From assembly GCA_032716605.1 (NCBI GenBank), contig CM064572.1:41871897-41935896 (forward strand): a stretch of 64,000 nt of DNA, in the 5' to 3' direction. This DNA comes from Paralithodes platypus (taxonomy: Eukaryota; Arthropoda; Malacostraca; Decapoda; Lithodidae). The notes below the pieces were generated by a model, which saw nothing but the letters and a program-made list of their open reading frames with translations, was not told the DNA's origin and made no database searches. How positions within the stretch are numbered: the first letter of the stretch is position 1; each line of letters starts with the position of its first letter. This document shows positions 56,285 to 64,000 of the stretch, piece by piece. The translations under genes were made by a program, and so were the position numbers.

Positions 56285-56807
56285 AGTCTCATACCTAGGG
56301 GCCCAGAGAAGGGAAGGGCGAGCATGGTGGGAACGATGATAATTGAGAAGTATGTGTCTGAGATGTATATACTGTATATATGTATATATATATATATTAT
56401 ATATATATTTATATATATATATATATATATATATAAACACACCTCTATTCTTGATAAAGAAATAGACTCACGCCGCCTATTCATTCTTGAAGCTATATAT
56501 ATATATATACAAACATACCAACCTACTTTAAACACACAAGCGGAATACAGCCAGATCCGACCCTCGGCACGCCCTTCCAAAGCGAGGCCCCCATGATGCC
56601 CCCAGGATTGCCCCCTCCACACACGCAGACAAACGAAGCAGAGGCCCCGCCCACTCCTGCGCCTAACCCATACGCACCGTCCAGCCAACCAACCAGAGCT
56701 AGCCTGAGGTTAGCCAACCAGCGTACAGCCAGCACAAAATAAACCCTCTCTTGATCTTGTATCGCCTATATATTCTTGACTTATCACCACACCATTTCAC
56801 AGACACC
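56285..56807. other. Leader or promoter region of the cold-shock-domain gene
   Basis: (TA)n tracts at 56368-56434 and 56495-56511, then a GC-rich segment (56540-56700) without a frame that makes sense, then an AT-rich lead to the ATG. No TATA box or initiator can be assigned with confidence. Confidence 0.35.
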
Positions 56808-57773
56808 ATGAACACCAAAATCATAGGGACTGTGAAGTGGTACAATCATAAACGTGGTTTTGGCTACATAACTCGTGAAGACAATGAACAAGACATATTT
56901 GTCCATTTTTCAGGAATTAAACATCATCAGAACACTAAAAGATCCCTGGAAAATGGCGAAAAGGTCGAGTTCATTGTCAGAGGAGGAAGGAAAGGACAAG
57001 AAGCACACAAAGTCACGGGACCAACTGGCAACAGAACAAAGGGATCTATCGTCAAAGTTACCAAGAAAGAACACAGCAAAAATGAAGAACGCGACATTAA
57101 TGCAAAAATGTATGCATGTGTTCAAACTGCAGTGGCACTTTCTGGATCCAACAAACATCAACTAAGCCGTATGATTCCACTGCTTCTTGACTACAATAAC
57201 CTAGCAAAAATCAAGATCCCTACTGACGCTCTGAAGCCTTCTACAAAATATAGTAGAAATAAGAAAACATCAAGAAAGGAACACACACCCATCATCCAAG
57301 AAGAAGCAGAAGAAGCTGATGAAGAAGAAATTAATCTTGCAGAATACGAGGAGGAAGATGAAAAAGAAGAAGAAGATGACTACGAAGAGGAAGAAGAAAC
57401 TATAACAACTCCTTCACCTCCCTCCCCGAAACACACAAGATTGAGAACCAAACAGGAACAAGAACAAGAAGAAACAGCAAAACGGGATGCAACATACAGA
57501 CAACTGGACTTTTCTAACCTGAAAAGCATAACTGCAGACACTGATCTAATAGACTACAGCAGACCTGTAGCCAAAATGATCAGAGAACATGAAACAGCCA
57601 AAACCGGATTTTTCTGCATAGGCCTCTATGAGATAGCCAGAGAAAAACAAGAACATGATAACTGGCGTTGGAGAGAGTTGAAAGATAAATATGACTTTAA
57701 GAAATACTGCGAAATAAACAACCTCCCTCCTCCTCAATATAACATGGTAGATAGATCTACAAATAACGAATAA
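56808..57773 (+). CDS. Cold-shock-domain protein with acidic tract, intronless
   Basis: 321 codons, no stop or frameshift. I start at 56808 because the canonical domain begins there; an in-frame ATG at 56751 would add 19 unrelated residues. Residues 4-71 are a cold-shock domain: GTVKWYN (7-13), RNP1-like KRGFGYI (15-21) and RNP2-like DIFVHFS (29-35), so it should bind single-stranded nucleic acid, as Y-box and Lin28-type proteins do. Residues 85-160 are basic, 165-197 almost wholly Glu/Asp, and 230-321 form an unrecognised C-terminal region with aromatic residues (GFFCIGLYEI, WRWRELKDKY). It could be a host gene, a processed retrocopy or a passenger of a mobile element; the function beyond RNA/DNA binding is unknown. 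Confidence 0.85.
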   Translation: MNTKIIGTVKWYNHKRGFGYITREDNEQDIFVHFSGIKHHQNTKRSLENGEKVEFIVRGGRKGQEAHKVTGPTGNRTKGSIVKVTKKEHSKNEERDINAKMYACVQTAVALSGSNKHQLSRMIPLLLDYNNLAKIKIPTDALKPSTKYSRNKKTSRKEHTPIIQEEAEEADEEEINLAEYEEEDEKEEEDDYEEEEETITTPSPPSPKHTRLRTKQEQEQEETAKRDATYRQLDFSNLKSITADTDLIDYSRPVAKMIREHETAKTGFFCIGLYEIAREKQEHDNWRWRELKDKYDFKKYCEINNLPPPQYNMVDRSTNNE

Positions 57774-57849
57774 TATTTAAGCAACTACTATCAATCACTT
57801 AAAATCATATTGTAATCAATTCCTAGCCCTCAGCACCTATATAACTTGC

Positions 57850-57855
57850 AATAAA
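57850..57855 (+). promoter_or_regulatory. Polyadenylation signal AATAAA
   Basis: 77 bp after the stop of the cold-shock-domain gene; another AATAAATAAATA follows at about 57867. They fit the 3' end of that transcript. Confidence 0.5.
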
Positions 57856-57986
57856 AACTAACTTTAATAAATAAATACAGCAAGGTGGCCGGCCCACTAA
57901 CTTTTCTCTTCTACTGTCTTTCATCTTTCCTACTTTCTCTTCCTTCCCAATCTGGGATCTCTTCTTTCACCCCCTACCTTATATAT

Positions 57987-58065
57987 AAAAAAAAAAAAAA
58001 AAAAAAAAAAATCTAACTTCACTTCTCCTTGATAATGATGGCTGCGCCCATCGAAACGTCGGAAC
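57987..58065 (+). other. A-tract followed by a hammerhead-like GATA...CGAAACGTCGG segment
   Basis: A run of about 25 A at 57987-58011 is followed by CTTGATAATGATGGCTGCGC and CCCATCGAAACGTCGG (58029-58062). The order of a TGATRA-like core, a short stem and a GAAAC box recalls the hammerhead-type motifs in Penelope-like elements, but the core is imperfect. Confidence 0.3.
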
Positions 58066-58191
58066 CCTTTGCAAACCTCCTTCACCAACTTCCTGTAAAT
58101 ACTAGAAAAACTATTCGAAAAATTGAGAGTCAATGAAAACTCAATAATGCAAACTGTGCCTATTATTTTAATCTCACCTGCCTGAAAGAAT

Positions 58192-58204
58192 ATATATATA
58201 TACC

Positions 58205-58293
<89 letters not shown>
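58192..58293. repeat. (TA)n microsatellite
   Basis: Pure TA with one CCGG interruption at 58203-58206. Confidence 0.95.
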
Positions 58294-58295
<2 letters not shown>

Positions 58296-58444
58296 CAATA
58301 TGTATAGAGTATATATATTTTTATATACAGAGACAAATATATAGGCATAGATAGATTGATAGATAAGTAAATAGACATAGGTAAGGGGCTGATGGAAAGC
58401 ACGAGAGAGGACAAGACAACTTTCCTAAAGTTCCTCTTGTATCT

Positions 58445-58670
58445 TTACCCTTTCAAGTCCGGGGGTTGCCGTTTAGTATTCAAAATAGAATTATCTTACT
58501 CTCATAATTACCTCTCCAAAATTAGTTTTCTGCCCACAACTCGCTCAAAGACAACTGCAGAGGTTGAATTAATTACACTAAAGGTTTCTAAACACCCCTG
58601 GTGGTCACAAAGGTTTAAAGTATCCCTTAAGGACGCGATCACGTTCACACGTGCTTGAAAAGGTTCAAAA
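58445..58670. mobile_element. MITE family J, copy 2 (diverged)
   Basis: ACCCTTTCAAGTCCGGGGGTT, TCATAATTACCTCTCCAAAA, CTAAAGGTTTCTAAACACCC and AAAGTATCCC match 44588-44822 in order. The terminal TTAA motifs have decayed. Confidence 0.75.
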
Positions 58671-58744
58671 CCCTTCAATAAGAAAACAAGAGCACCACAA
58701 ATGGGTGCATAATACAGCCGTTAGCATGACCCGTCACATGATGG

Positions 58745-59535
58745 GCAAATAAGACGCTGCATGATGTTATACATATTATTATTGTACTGTACTTAGTGAA
58801 GTCAGTGAAAAATGGGCGGTTGCTTCCTTGATTTTTTGTAAAATTTGAAGTGATATAATGGCATATGATGTAAAGCAATATATTATTGGATTGTAGTTAG
58901 TGAAGTACAGTACCGTATATCATTGTACTGAAATTAGTGGCCAGTGAAAATTGGGTGGCTGATTCCCTAGACTTTTTTGTTATAAAAAACCTGAATTGAT
59001 ATATGCCATAATATGATGTCAGACAGTATATTATTGTACACTCGGATACCATAGTCTCTAGCCCACTCATAAATAATTGCAGGCTTCACCTATTTCTAAT
59101 TATGGAAGTATACATCTGAAAACGAATTTACTAATATAATTTTCTATACATCAACTACAAAACTATATACACTATTTTTTGAAAAAGCAAGTTCTAACGA
59201 ATCTAACTCAAAGTCAATCCAGTTAGTAATAATTGCATAAAGAACAAATTAGGAGGTCCACGAATTATTTTGAGTGGGTTAGAGACCATGGTATCCAAGT
59301 GTACTGTAATTAGTGAAGTACAGCATATTATTGTACTATAATTGTGAATTCTGAACATTGGATGGCTGCTTCCCTAGACTTTATCAAGATAACTGAAAAG
59401 TGGATGGCTGCTTTCCAAGACATTCTGTAAAAATCTTTATATTAATAAAATCTGCAGTGGCATCAAACAGTATAAATCTGAACTGTACTTAGTGAAGTCT
59501 TAGTGGATAGTTGGTGGTTGCTTCACTATATTTTT
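58745..59535 (+). repeat. Diverged tandem repeat (period about 130 bp) interrupted by a MITE
   Basis: Phrases of the type ATTATTGTACTG..TTAGTGAAGT, then GGCGGTTGCTTCCTTGA-like text (GGGTGGCTGATTCCCTAGAC; GGATGGCTGCTTCCCTAGAC), recur near 58780, 58920, 59325 and 59475. The element at 59039-59301 splits the array. Confidence 0.7.
59039..59301. mobile_element. TA-flanked MITE family K
   Basis: 263 bp with 30-bp inverted ends: CACTCGGATACCATAGTCTC at the left and the complement of CACTTGGATACCATGGTCTC at the right, each bordered by TA (59037-59038 and 59302-59303). The interior is AT-rich and non-coding. Confidence 0.88.
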
Positions 59536-60450
59536 TGCAAAAGCTTTAGATTAGCTGAAGGGGTGATATTTCAAAGGGACCTAAGTGCCATTTTGAAACG
59601 TGGCCATCTAACTTTTCAGCACCATATTCATGTATAACCAAAGGAAATCCAAGACCCTTTTTGAATTGGCAACCTTTCAAATACAGTTCTGGGGATCCAA
59701 TCGCCCACTTTCATGTTGTTCTGCCCTGACTATGAAGTCGGTCACGTTACACTAATAGAGGACTAGATATTCAAAGGCTTAGGTTAGGTTAAGTTAGGAT
59801 GGGTTATGATAAATTTGTTAGGTAGGTTGAGTTATGATAGGCTAGAATTGAAGCAGGATCTACAAAATGTGATTATGATCGATTACATCAGAAAATTAGG
59901 TTAGATGAGTATGAGTCAACTTTGATTCATGGGAAAGAAATGAGTATGGAACTTATTTGTGAACGAATCGATCGGTACAGTAACTGACTAAGCTGTTATC
60001 TCTCTTTCTATTTCAAAATTGTCCAAGAATTCACGATATGAAAAAGCTTCAGTCTTTTGAAATTAGGTTTTAGTACAAATTTCCTGTCTCTACTAATCTC
60101 AAATTACTGCGACGGTTTGCCATTAGACAACATAGAGAATGTAATAACTAAATTACGAATTCCAAAAGCCAAGGCCAAAAGCTTCTTTCAATTATTTTGT
60201 TTTCAATTCTATTTTGTCAGTAGATTTTCAGGTCACATCTTAAAAAGAACAGCTACAGCGAATAAATACTTATGTTTCCATTATATTTGCATATCAAATA
60301 CTGCCTTAATGATCAATAATTAATAGAACAAACTGAAGGAGAACATTACATGTTAGTTGTGTTTTAATTGCAAATATGATTTTTTAAAAGATGTTTTTGC
60401 GGCACAGTATTATACAGCACATACACTTGAACAATGTAAGTGCCTTACCT
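59536..60450. other. Unassigned stretch
   Basis: No gene is supported. Short GGTTAGG-type words occur at 59780-59830. A plus-strand frame at 60057-60323 has no recognisable features. Confidence 0.4.
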
Positions 60451-60469
60451 GATGGTGACGAAGGAACCT
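60451..60469 (-). other. Candidate 19-bp microexon
   Basis: On the minus strand a pyrimidine-rich TTTGTGTTCTTTCCAG acceptor is followed by 19 bases (GTTCCTTCGTCACCATCAG) and a GTAAGG donor. The splice signals are good but the exon is too short to identify. Confidence 0.25.
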
Positions 60470-60623
60470 GGAAAGAACACAAAATAATATTAACACAATA
60501 TTAATACTGTTACACAATTATTCCAGGCATGAAATGATATAAACAAACATTAATAGTATATACAAATATAAATAAATAGATAGATAGACAGTTAGATTAA
60601 AGCTCATATCATACTAGAAAATT

Positions 60624-61135
60624 CTATCTATCTATCTATTGCCTGACGCCGTGATCCCCGAAGGGTTGGCCAGGAATGAACCGCCCCCATGCACCTCTGT
60701 CCCCAGTCAATCGACGCCCCTCCTGCCAACCAGCACCGCCTTCATCCATATACTTCCTCACTCCATCCTTTCACCTCTCCTTCGGTTTACCTCTCCCTCT
60801 CTGTCCTTCCACCTCGCTCTCGTACACCCCCTTAGTCATTCTCTCGCTTTCCATACGTTCCATATGGCCGAACCATCTCAAGGTGTTCCTTTTCACACTT
60901 TCCAGCACATCTACCTCCACATCACACCTCCTCCTTATTTCCTTATTCGTCTGTCTATCTCTCCATGTAACTCTGCACGCACTTCATAGGTAACTCATTT
61001 CCACCGCTCTCACTCTTGGTCTGAATCTCTTCTCATACGTCCATGGTTCGCTTCCGTAAGTCAGTGTCGGGATTCCCACACTGTCATGCAAGGACTTCTT
61101 CACTTCCATACTGACCACCCTATTTCTTGTTACTG
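60624..61135 (-). mobile_element. 5'-truncated LINE copy (sister RTE-like family) with target duplication
   Basis: The minus-strand 3' end begins with the (TCTA)n tail, CTATTGCCTGACGCCGTG, and the insertion reaches 61135. CTAGAAAATT occurs on both sides (60614-60623 and 61136-61145), a 10-bp target duplication. The coding remnant (AVTRNRVVSMEVKKSLHDSV, GSEPWTYEKR) matches the C-terminus of the copy at 62802-63933, with changes and a stop. Confidence 0.92.
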
Positions 61136-61145
61136 CTAGAAAATT

Positions 61146-61536
61146 AATTATATATTTATTGCCTCTACACATAACGTGAATAATCAAATGACATAATTTC
61201 ATTATTAGCCATAAACAAAGTATATACAACTAGCGGAAACTGGTGAATCACCATAACCTGAAAATATCTATAAAGAAAAATATATAAGCTATCAATTGAT
61301 CGAATATACCGTAGTAAAATTTGGAAAAAAGGGATGTTACAAACAAATAAAAAATAGAAAGCTGAAACACTTCTCCATAATTTCTCGCGAAGGTAATTTA
61401 AAATGTCGTAGCGTGACCACCACGAGCGATCCATTTCCCACCGTCGCGGAATTTGCGACTTTGCACCGAGAAACGCGAATAAGGATGACGAAGGAGAGGG
61501 GGGGGGGGGGAGGAATAGGATAAAAAGGGAATTCTA
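61146..61536. other. Unassigned stretch with a G run
   Basis: No gene is seen. A G run lies at about 61498-61510. Confidence 0.4.
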
Positions 61537-61763
61537 AATGACCGCTTGCGAGTTTCAGGCAATAAGGAAGTTGGAGCCGTTAACATATATACTAAAGAGA
61601 AATGCAATAATAATCTGGCTTTCTGATGGCTAAAAAAGCATGATCCATTTGTTTTTTATGTATTTTTAAATGTATTATGACCGTATTTTAGCTGACAATT
61701 CTGCTAAGTATTGATGGCCACAGCTCCAACTTCCTTATAGACCAAAACTCGCAAGTGGTCAAT
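61537..61763. mobile_element. Inverted-repeat MITE family L
   Basis: Ends of about 45 bp are mutual complements: AATGACCGCTTGCGAGTTTC and AATAAGGAAGTTGGAGCCGT at the left, GCTCCAACTTCCTTATAGAC and CAAAACTCGCAAGTGGTCAA at the right. No coding capacity; the target duplication is unclear. Confidence 0.82.
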
Positions 61764-61864
61764 AGACAGTTCGCGGTTCAGATGTGTCGGTATGGCATGT
61801 TCTTGCTGGATCGTTCGTTTGCTTGTTCTAATGTTTTTCTTGTGTTCGTTCTTTCTCTCGCTTT

Positions 61865-62003
61865 CGTCGTCGTCGTCGTCGTCTCTCTTTCTCTCTCTCT
61901 CTCTCTCTCATGCATACACAAACACGCATTCTTAACTAGTGTTAGTTCAGTTTGCTCTCTCTCTCTTTCACGCACTCTCTCTCTCTCTCGTTCATGCACA
62001 TAC
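61865..62003. repeat. (CGT)n, (CT)n runs and first copy of a 55-bp direct repeat
   Basis: CACAAACACGCATTCTT and GTGTTAGTTCAGTTTGCTCT (61918-61958) recur at about 62617-62661 on the far side of the LINE fragment. Confidence 0.8.
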
Positions 62004-62603
62004 TAAGCTGGATGTGCTCAACCGCCTTAGGGGGTTCTTTTCCCCTGCACAGCTTCTTGCTCTGTACATGGGCATAGTGCGTCCTTGTATTGAGTATTGT
62101 TCACATGTGTGGGGAGGTTCCTCTCACACCACTCCCCTAGACAAAGTTGAAAGGAAGGCCTTTCCTATCATTAACTCCTGTCCACTCACCAACTCTGCAA
62201 TCTCTCTCTCTCCGCCGCAATGTTGCATCTCTCTCGCTATTCTAGCGCTACTATAATAATCAGTGTTCCTCAGAGCTTTCCCAGTGTATACCACCTCCTT
62301 TACGTAGGGCACGTGGTACCCGTCTTGCAACTCAATCCCACCCCTACTCTGTGCAACTCTCCAACCCAAGAGTGAAACGTTACTCTCAAACTTTCTTCTA
62401 CTCAACAGCTGAGCTCTGGAACTCTCTCCAAGAATCAGTCTTTCCCTCTTCCTATTACTTAAATTTCTTCACACTCCATGTGTCCAGGCATTTTGGCTCG
62501 AACGTCCCTTGATTTTGGCCCTGTCACTCTTTCAACAATGGGGGAGGCACTCGCTATAAGCAGTTCTGCCTTTTGCCTCCCTCAATCACATAAAAAAAAA
62601 AAA
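62004..62603 (+). mobile_element. 5'-truncated LINE subfamily 2 fragment (frameshifted)
   Basis: It begins at codons for LDVLNRLRGFFSPAQLLALY, matching residues in the thumb of the LINE at 27655-28977, and runs through the C-terminus (AELWNSLQESVFPS) to the 3' UTR and an A-rich tail at 62589-62614. Small indels shift the frame near 62195 and 62240. Confidence 0.9.
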
Positions 62604-62654
62604 ACAAAAAAAAAAACACAAACACGCATTCTTGACTGTAGTGTTAGTTCAGTT

Positions 62655-62661
62655 TGCTCTC

Positions 62662-62700
<39 letters not shown>
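62655..62700. repeat. (CT)n microsatellite
   Basis: CT run following the second copy of the 55-bp direct repeat. Confidence 0.95.
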
Positions 62701-62702
<2 letters not shown>

Positions 62703-62801
62703 GACCAGCCCAAACCCGTGAAACTCGAGTCACCAATATAACCTCGTATCAGGTGCTTCCAAATGACGACCGCGAGCCCTGTGCATACGATCGCCAATAT
62801 T

Positions 62802-63933
62802 CTATCTATCTATCTATTGCCTGACGCCGTGATCCCCGAAAGGGTGGCCACGAACGAACCGCCCCCATGCACCTCTGTCCCCAGTCAGTCGACGCCCCTC
62901 CCCCCAACCAGCACCGCCTTCGTTCATGTACTTCCTCACTCCATCCTTCTACCTCTCATTCGGTCTACCTCTCCCTCTCTGTCCCTCCACCTCGCTCTCG
63001 TACACCCACTTAGTCATTCTCTCGCTTTCCATACGTTCCATATGGCCGAACCATCTCAAGTTGTTCCTTTTCACACTGTCCAGCACATCTACCTTCACAC
63101 CACACCTCCTTCTTACTAACTCATTTGTCTGTCTATCCCTCCATGTAACACTGCACGCACTTCTTAAGTAATTCATTTCCACTGCTCTCATTCTTGGTCT
63201 GAGTCTCTCATCCAACGTCCATGATTCGCTTCCGTAAGTCAGTGTCGGGATTACCACACTGTCATGCAAGGACTTCTTCACTCCCATACTGACCACCCTA
63301 TTTCTTGTTACTGCTTTTAGCGTTCCTACATCCCTCTTCCCCTGTTGTACTCTTTCCCGCACTTCTTCATCCATAGTCCCATCTTTACTCAACACACTGC
63401 CCAGATACTTAAAAGAGTTGACGATCTCCATAGCCTGACCGTTCAGCTTCACCTCACACTCTGTGACTTCACCCCTTTCGAAGACCATAACCTTGCTCTT
63501 CCCCGCATTTACCTTCAAATTCCGTTTTTCGCACACTGTTCCAAACTCATTTACCAGACCCTGCAACTCCCATTCATTATCACTCATCAGAACTGTATCA
63601 TCCGCAAACAGCAGTATAGGTAGCTTCCACTCAATTCCTTCCCTTTTCAGCGATACACCAACATCCACTTCTCTTGATAGTATTTCTTTCATGACTCCAT
63701 CCATATATATAGTAAACAACCACGGGGACATCACACACCCCTGTTTCAAACCAACATTCAGGTCAAAGAACTCGCTCTGCTCACTCTCCACACATACTGC
63801 CGCCTTTGCACCCTCATACATGCTCTTCACTGCTTTCAGCAACTTGCTATCTACTCCGTATATTCTAAGTACTTTCCACAAACCTTCTCTATCCACTCTG
63901 TCATAGGCCTTCTCCAAGTCCATAAAGGCAACA
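62802..63933 (-). mobile_element. 5'-truncated LINE insertion with 11-bp target duplication
   Basis: TCGCCAATATT occurs at 62791-62801 and 63934-63944, flanking the element exactly. The 3' end is the (TCTA)n/(TAGA)n tail followed by TTGCCTGACGCCGTGATCC. The 5' end stops inside the RT at the codons before MDLEKAYDRV. The same family is at 60624-61135. Confidence 0.95.
62949..63923 (-). pseudogene. LINE reverse transcriptase C-terminal half (open frame)
   Basis: A 324-codon uninterrupted frame. It starts in RT with the catalytic Asp of MDLEKAYDRVDRE (residue 2 and around), GLKQGCVMSPWLF (58-70), the FADDT active site (106-110), KVNAGKSKVMVF, YLGSVLSKDG, YGSESWTL and WFGHMERM, ending RGRGRPNER just before a stop in the GRPP-type C-terminal motif. 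Closely parallel to 53640-54700. Truncated, so not functional, but its clean frame suggests a recent insertion. Confidence 0.9.
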
Positions 63934-63944
63934 TCGCCAATATT

Positions 63945-64000
63945 ATAACACCGATATGAAGGTCATGCATACACCCACTTGAGGGGGGTAGGGTATTTGT
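63945..64000. other. Flanking sequence at window end
   Basis: No feature is seen. Confidence 0.4.

Noticed and set aside
60057..60323. 88-codon plus-strand frame
   Set aside because: No motif; AT-rich chance frame.
61755..62006. Frames rich in Leu/Ser or Arg/Glu
   Set aside because: They are translations of CT/GA runs.

Overview
Eukaryotic, repeat-dominated DNA, most likely from an arthropod. A decapod crustacean is my best guess, but it is inferred and not proven. The clues are a DIRS-type tyrosine-recombinase retrotransposon (a class reported to be common in decapods), a BEL/Pao LTR element with a tRNA-Tyr-like primer site, several decayed APE-type LINEs, tRNA-headed SINEs, very many small inverted-repeat elements, and long (TA)n, (GA)n, (CA)n, (GATA)n and (GGTA)n arrays. 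There are no operons, rRNA genes or CRISPR arrays. Almost every long reading frame belongs to a mobile element and most are broken. The only long intact frames are the tyrosine recombinase (7323-8303) and a cold-shock-domain protein (56808-57773).
Layout. 1-2.1 kb: 5'-truncated LINE (minus). 2.1-9.4 kb: DIRS-like element with decayed gag and RT/RNase H, an intact recombinase frame, and a palindrome that I read as its internal complementary region. 9.4-9.9 kb: tRNA-derived SINE. 10.2-11.4 kb: TA-flanked MITE and unknown minus-strand frames. 11.6-15.5 kb: degenerate gene for a Cys/His-rich protein between two long inverted arms, a candidate unfamiliar DNA transposon. 15.5-17.4 kb: 133-bp and 58-bp tandem repeats. 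17.65-24.91 kb: complete BEL/Pao insertion with two 497-bp LTRs and a 5-bp target duplication, internally decayed and invaded by a SINE and a TTAA element. 25-30 kb: MITEs, a GGTA array and a LINE copy. 31-34.1 kb: CR1-like LINE with a 2A-like motif. 34-47 kb: a mosaic of MITEs and LINE tails, including a 2-kb palindrome near 42-44 kb and an RNase H-bearing LINE remnant. 47-51 kb: simple repeats, foldback elements and a possible host exon. 51.7-55.5 kb: nearly full-length but decayed LINE. 56.8-57.8 kb: cold-shock-domain gene. 58-64 kb: tandem repeats, MITEs and three LINE copies, two with clear target duplications.
The unifying theme is nested transposition. At least six short families are bounded by TTAA and begin TTAACCC or TTAAGGG. 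In two cases a second copy of the host repeat shows the empty TTAA site. The best candidate for something undescribed is the 3.9-kb unit at 11621-15520, whose inverted arms are themselves MITE-like.
All calls come from reading the sequence and the translations. No database search was possible, so family and clade names are recognition-based.
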